Below are positions 57,601 to 64,000 of a stretch of 64,000 bases of DNA, piece by piece. This DNA comes from Sthenelais limicola (taxonomy: Eukaryota; Annelida; Polychaeta; Phyllodocida; Sigalionidae), in the NCBI GenBank assembly GCA_942159475.1, contig OW804096.1, positions 113,310,194 through 113,374,193 of the forward strand. Direction: 5' to 3'. Under the pieces are notes generated by a model. That model was not told where the DNA came from and did no database searches. It was given only the letters and a program-made list of their open reading frames with translations. A program made the position numbers and the translations under genes. Numbering within the stretch: position 1 is the stretch's first letter; each line of letters begins with the position of its first letter.

Positions 57601-59569
57601 AATGTTTGATATGAACCTTTATCCTTAATGCTACAAGAAGCTGTCCGTAACAATGGGAACTAATGGCTGCCCTGATTTCATGAAATCAGGTCAAGGGAGC
57701 TGTTCGGATGTTCCCTTTTTACTGGCTGACCTATGGTCACCGCCGCGATGGGGAATGTAGGTTCCATGCATTTGTGCTGACATGACTGAGTGCGTGAGTG
57801 GGTATTTGGAGAGAAGGGCGAAATTAGGCTCATCCATATAAGAGACGGTGTTGAGGAGACGGTTGTAAAAGGGAATAATCGATGTTAAAAGGATAAAAAT
57901 GGAAGAGCAGTGTATAGAGGATAACAAAATATTCTTCACCAGACCTGGATCGGTGGTGGATTGCGCCACGCACCCTCAGGATGTGTACCCGTTTTATTTA
58001 TTTCAAGCTCGAAAGTATAAATTCATTATCCACTGATTGTTTGATCTTTCCTTAGATCCAGCACAAAGGAGAATAATGTGATTAAGGAGATTTGAATTCT
58101 CTCCTTTTCCCGACCAAATGAAACGCCTGTCATTGGATACATGGCGTATTTGATCACACCATGACGGAGGGGTTTATAAAACACTTGGCGTTCAACACCA
58201 ACTGGCAGTGGCATGCTGATAACCAACTTCGTCATTCGGCATCTTAACATACATAACAGGGCCTGCCGTCAATTAGACCGGCAACAGTGAGACACCTGCC
58301 AGTGATTTGGATCTAGCTGATATTTTAAACTCTCATATTTCTAAACCATTAATCTTTCATTATAGGTCGAGCTATATTTCAAAATGTTCCAATCATTGCG
58401 CATACCGCAGCGCTGAGTGTGGGTTCGTTATAATGTGTAACTATATATATATTATATATATCTGTGCATAGAAGATCCCACCGTATACCTGTATATACAT
58501 GCTCAAAGCTATTTGAGGATACCTTCTATTAAGCAGTTTGGGGGATGAAGTCAGTGAGAAGATTCACTGGACACGATGAAGATCGATACATGCGTGACTC
58601 ACGGCCTGGCTTGTAATGAAATAGCCCCTTGCCTGCTAAAGCCTCACCTCGATATTGGAAAAGGGAGAGTATTTGGTGAGGTCAGAGGGTGGAATGCAAG
58701 AGGGAGGTCGAGGGGTCCCCCCGAGACCAGACTCTCTTGGTGTCTGGTTATCGCTATTCCACAGACTTGTGTACCTGACCCTCCCGGAGTAAAGTACAGT
58801 ACTTCCAGCTTAACACAGAACTTGCTATAGTCTACAAGATCCAGTAAAGCTATGTTTCTGTTGGGCTACCTCCTGGCTACCTCTTCCGTGTAGGTGCTTA
58901 TATGGGAGCCCGAAGGTCAAGAGGGAATGGTCCATAATCTTGGTGAGAAATAACGTGTCATCATTGAGGAATCGTGAGTTTGGGGCACACTTGGCACACG
59001 CACTAGCTGTTATAAACTATTAGCCATCAATGTGACCTCTTCTCTTCCACACACAAAGAGAAATACTTCTCAAAAACCTTTATTTATTGACACGATATAC
59101 AAATGTGAGCACTCGATCTAACAAAATTAGAACCATTCGATATCAAGAAGAATAATCATCTCTCTCTCTATTTTACTACTGGAAAGACGAAACTATACCA
59201 GGCTGAAATAATACAAGATGAATTTGGGGCAAAGGTACACTGAGTGCAACTACTTCTACCCAAAAACAATGCTTGACATTGACCTGATTCATGTTTTTAT
59301 TTCACAAATATATTAACTTAGCCTTGCAATGTCACTGCCCTAATTTAGCCTTTCCTGGTCTTTCATTGATCTGTTTGTTTCGCTTTTTCCAATGCCCTCT
59401 CAACCTTTTAATGTCTGACCATTTACTAAATAATTATGTTTTGTTAAATTGTGGGAGAAACTAAATATGGGAGATATTTGATATACACAGGAAGCCAATG
59501 ATATTCATGAAAGAAAAAAAATCAAACTCGTGTGGCTCCCCCTTTAAGTTTTCATGGTAGGCAAATTCT

Positions 59570-59884
59570 TTTGAAAATAGATAAATGTGGCTAAAATCTG
59601 CAGGTGCCTACGTCGGGGTACAATTTATTTAATTATTCTATTATTATTTGTCTTTCAATCTCTTAGTGCCTATTGAGTAATGTGTACTTAACGACTTCAA
59701 ATTTTGAGCATACAAACAATATATATGTGGAAAAATTACCTCCTACATTGATATAACCTGTGAATTCATTTCAATGAGAAATGTCAAAGTGTCAAGATTG
59801 CTCTAACCAATGAGTAGATCATTATGAACAAGTTACTGTATATATCATAATAAAGTTTCTAAAAAAAAAAAAAAAAAAAAAAAA
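59570..59884 (+). mobile_element. Poly(A)-tailed retroposed insertion
   Basis: AATAAA at 59849-59854 is followed by 24 A residues at 59861-59884. GCAAATTCT occurs right after the A run (59885-59893) and also at 59561-59569, a possible 9-base target-site duplication that would define an insert of about 315 bases. The source transcript is not recognised and has no coding frame. Confidence 0.5.
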
Positions 59885-59893
59885 GCAAATTCT

Positions 59894-62800
59894 CAATGGG
59901 TATTGATTCCTCACAGGGTTAGTTGATAAATCAACAAAGCTTACCCTGACGTAGGCATTCAGGAAAAATGAGGTTAAAATTCAAATTGCTGCTGAGAGAG
60001 AAATATCCATCCAATCCAGTAGCGATTTTAATGTAAGATTCCCCAAGTACCCTATTTATCAACGCACAACAGTTTCCTGAATTTTGAGAAGGTTGAAAAA
60101 CTGACCACTCACTGCCCCCATTTCGTGAGAATTGACCATAATATATACATGTAATATACATACCCATTGCCCAGCTATACATCGTAGGGGGAGCCACTAG
60201 TCCATCAGGATACGAGAAGCTCCGAGCAAGAGCCCAGCTAATAAAACTCTTGAATACACGCAGGTATATTGAGTAAGGTTGTTATTTCATAAAATTCCGT
60301 AGGTGCTTCTTTTTTTTTATTCGTAAGAAACTTGACATTTAATACATTACCAACATCTAGACTTATCAACACACATAAACTTTGCCTCCTTCAATTATCG
60401 TCAAAGAGTAAATGCCAAGTGTCTGAACGAATGAATAGATCTTTGTCAGTATTTCCGGTGTCATGTAGCAAAGTGTTATATCTTGTATCTTATTGGAAAT
60501 GTGCTGAAAAAATATTTGGCTATGGAAACAGGTGAAAACGAGAGATGGAATATATGCAAACGGAGTCTTAAATTATAAGTATACAATTTAATATCAGGTT
60601 GTCCAGGCTCATTGTTGTCATATTAATTCTGTTCAAGAATATAATATAAGATTTCGCCGTAGGATATTCAGTATATATGATTTCTAGAGCCCGTAAAATA
60701 CTTGTGAATTTATGTTTATGAAAAAATATATATAATGTTGAGGTGGTGTTTTTCGAGCTGCATGCCACTCACTTGTTGGTTGCACATTCCTGGCTTAGGT
60801 TCACACATAATACAACCAGCTGAGCAGAATAATGTAGTGTCTCAAGTATTGGTTGGACATGCTCGTGGTCTGCAGTATAGAGCCTGGGTATCAGGCAACC
60901 GACGACAGAATTACCACAGGCCTATATTGAATAATATCACGTTTATCCATAGACAGAGATATGCTTTTTAAATGGTTTATGGGCGTTTCCACTCCCAATA
61001 GAGGCTAACACTGAAAGCACCCATACAAATATATAATTGGTAGCACAGAAGGGTTCTTAAAGAATGTCTGGTATGTGCTTTGCTAAATAGTTAATATAAT
61101 ACAACGTGCTTTGGAATGAAATCAAAATCGCGATCGATTACACTTCCTAATATATATGAGAGAAATAAATCAATGGTTAGTGAACTGCATAATTATTCTA
61201 ATAAGTTGTCACGAGTAGTCCCAGTGTGACTTTGTGCCGATTTTGTTCATTGATTGGTGAACCAAGGTATTGGTAAGAGCACGACTAAATGATGAGTACA
61301 AAGCCTTAACATTATTTATTGCTCTAAACCCCACTTGAACGCACGTACCCACTACTTGTGTTAAAGGCTGTTTAATGGGCAAAGAGGCGGACACACAATG
61401 CAGCAATGAAGTTTGATCCTATTAATAACAAAATGTCTTGCATGATAGGAGTGTATACATCTTGCGAGTATACATCATTATGTAGCTTGCTTTCCCGATA
61501 ACCTCACCCTAGGACAGCTTAGATAAAGGGTGTGTCTAATTATATAGATGAACAAGGCTTTTGGATGTAGCATGGGTTGGGAACGTTCGTCACATCCAAG
61601 GGATGACACCTGAAAGGGTGGGAGGAGATACGCATTCTTTTCTTGCTAACAGTGATCCCTCACAACATCAATGTTCATTAATCCCATTTTATTCTGAAGG
61701 ACATCTACTGAAACGAATAGAAAGATATCTTTCAAAAGCGTCGATCAATTATACTCTATCCACCCGTTTTTTCATTTAGGAATTATAGAATCACGTGTAT
61801 GTCTTCTAGTATCCCCCAAACCAATCCTGAAAAAAGTAAAATCTAAAATGAACCCGAAAGAGTTAATAACGGTATCACCTCCATGTATGTTGGTTAGCTC
61901 AACAAAATGTATAGATAATTAACAAAGACCTTTTAGTGTGTTCCTTGTTGTTCTTTGAATCCATGACATATCAACACAAGCAATATATCTGTAAGCACAT
62001 ATGAAAAAAACAAACACATGTTTGTACACTGAGACTTTAGAGTCAAACTTGTTGCAATAATTATCAAATCTATGACGTATACCTAAAAGGAGAAATATTC
62101 GTTTGTATTTTCCAGTCCGTCAGAAATGACTGGAGAGAATTTAAGAGGAATTTAGTATGCTATTGCAACATTTGTACTGGAAGGTTTGGCCAATGAATTG
62201 TTAAGTCTAGGCGAAAGTAACTTTACATGACATACAGTATTAAATCTCTCCCCAATCATCGATCATCTCTACTTTTCATTCAACCAATTCAAATATCCCC
62301 AAGATGGACCGATAATCAATCATTTGGTCCCACTGGGCGCACCCATCGATCAGCTTCATTCAATTATTGTATATTAGAGGTCATTTTGAAGGAAATGTAA
62401 AAAAAAGATACGACCCTAGAATATAATCTTTTTAAATACTGCAACATATTTCATATAGCTCTAGTGTAGCCTATATTTTCGTTTTGAAATCACCATTATT
62501 CTCTTCACAATTTACAGATAAATAAATTCATGAGTGGAATACTCAAGTTAGCAGCCACCACCTATACCTAAATACATAACATCTTTAAAGAATCAAAGAA
62601 GTAATATGGATATTAAAATGCAAACTATGTGTTGTTACTTTCAAAGACACTAGCTTTTAGACTTAATGGATTGGTGAGTTTGAGTTTCGCTTTGAATATG
62701 ATATGACACAGTGTGCAGTCATTAAAAAAAAATTATTTTCGTTGGAGGCATCCCTCGTTAAGAGGTTGATCGTATTTCCAGGTTTTGTCTGTCATAGGCA

Positions 62801-64000
62801 GGCATTTGTCCGCACACATACCTACTTGTGGGATATAGCTTATTCATGTGTCTGTTTGAACAGGACTGGAGAATCGACTCCTCAGCAAACGGTTGCTGTC
62901 TGGTACATTGGACTTCCAACCATACCTCGGCCCATTATTGTATCCATCTCATATTTACACACATCCAATAAGATATTTATAGTGCCAGTGGCGGATATAT
63001 TAGATTGCAGAAAAGCTTTCATGCAATGAATGGTGCAGACAGACAATTCTTATATAGATTCAAATTTGTTATTAAAAGTAGAACATTTATTTTAAAAAAC
63101 ACGGACTTCAAGTTAGGTGTCTGGGTGAATGACCTAGGCTTATAATAATTTGGTGAGAATTTACGCACTCATAGTATGCCTATGTATTGATGGACATGGG
63201 ATGAAATACTAAAAAGTGTTCGTGGTGGAATGAGATGAAACGGTAATTGATTAACTATGAGCCTTGTGGGACAATCTTTAATAAGTGGGTATTACCCAGC
63301 TGGCTCATCGGCCCATTTGTAGTAGCCCATTCTAACTAATTTCCCTTTTGAAATCAATTAGACATTAAGAGCGTGCTCGTAAAATAAAGCTATACACTAT
63401 GTTTGAGAAACAACAGGCCTTGGGAGGGTTATGGGACTCTAAATCATGCTTAAAGAAACACTTCTGTCCTGAACCATGAGGATCCTTCTTAATTACAGAC
63501 GGGCCTCGCCGGAGTCTTTTATACTGCTGAAGCATTGGTTTCTTTAAATGAAGGATCAAGGTGTAAGGCATGGCAGTTCCATCTGAATATGATTCACTTG
63601 CGAAGATCCAAAGCGCATACATTCTACAGATACTCATTCATGGCAAGACGTTCCTGACAGGAACTGTGAACAAATTTATTCAGAGAAACCAAATAGCTCT
63701 TTATCCCTGTTGTCACTTCAGTACTCTCAGAGAAGGCTTACACGCTTTTGAGTATACCCGGCCAAAGCAGAAGCTTACATTTTGACTGACAGTTCACCCA
63801 TCTGCATCATTTTACGATAGACATGATATAACGATGCGAGCTACAAGTACCCTGGCTTGATCAGAAATGCACTGCCATGGCATTGTACGATCAGCGAGCA
63901 GCTGATGATTTTCCTTGGGAAAATGGAAGGTTACAGTTCTCTACCAAAGAACACTTGGCCACGGCCAAAACCCCTGTAGGTAACTGTTGATTGATTCTTG
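59894..64000. other. Right end, no gene recognised
   Basis: AT-rich. Open frames at 59931-60197 (minus), 60735-60971 (plus), 61561-61779 (plus), 62703-63029 (plus) and 63365-63637 (minus) lack recognisable domains or convincing paired splice sites. Confidence 0.4.

Larger units (their letters stand above)
49974..59569. other. Large stretch without recognised gene
   Basis: Should contain 5' exons or intron of the ADAMTSL-like gene. 52.5-58.9 kb looks somewhat GC-richer and has many open frames of 60-130 codons on both strands, none with a recognisable motif. One 45-base candidate exon is at 54621-54665. Simple repeats are listed separately. Confidence 0.4.

Noticed and set aside
53470..58830. 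Many 60-130 codon frames in a GC-richer stretch
   Set aside because: None matches a family I recognise, they overlap on both strands, and the lengths are as expected by chance at this composition.
59931..60197. 88-codon minus-strand frame with GGSEWSVFQPSQNSGNCC
   Set aside because: Lectin-like at a glance, but the cysteine spacing does not fit and no splice sites bracket it.

Overview
The window is eukaryotic. It has spliced genes with GT-AG introns, a genome background of roughly 35-40% GC, many microsatellites and several transposable-element remnants. The gene content (a membrane mucin with a SEA domain, an ADAMTS-like matrix protein with a PLAC domain, a PRRT3/4-like multipass protein) is metazoan. 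Frequent AGGCCT-type words and the LINE and DIRS families suggest a marine invertebrate, possibly an echinoderm or another non-vertebrate deuterostome. That placement is inference.

Layout. 1-2069 (minus): 5' part of an L1/Tx1-type LINE with an intact ORF1 (675-2069) and a frameshifted ORF2 endonuclease running off the left edge. 6151-7515 (plus): last three exons of a PRRT3/PRRT4-like multipass membrane protein. 8.9-11.5 kb: a cluster of fold-back and inverted repeats bounded by a perfect 21-bp inverted repeat. 12234-23348 (minus): a complete-looking nine-exon transmembrane mucin gene (about 1882 residues) with signal peptide, about 68 Thr/Ser/Pro-rich repeats of 22 residues, SEA domain, Cys-rich EGF-like segment, membrane helix and cytoplasmic tail. 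28415-49973 (minus): 3' nine exons of an ADAMTSL4/THSD4-like gene with spacer, long Gln/Pro-rich linker, six TSP1 repeats and PLAC. Its 5' exons were not found. 45.2-48.6 kb (plus): a decayed DIRS/Ngaro-type tyrosine-recombinase retroelement inside a large intron of that gene. 50-64 kb: no gene recognised, only simple repeats, one poly(A)-tailed insertion and one weak candidate exon.

The most interesting item is the LINE ORF1. Its C-terminal 150 residues are a recognisable NADAR (YbiA/DUF1768) domain, a fold known from ADP-ribose and NAD-derivative chemistry, fused to an L1-type RNA-binding ORF1 core. ORF1 is uninterrupted while ORF2 has at least two frame breaks. The mucin and the ADAMTSL-like gene lie head-to-tail on the same strand, and both encode secreted or surface glycoproteins. 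I see no direct evidence that they are functionally coupled.
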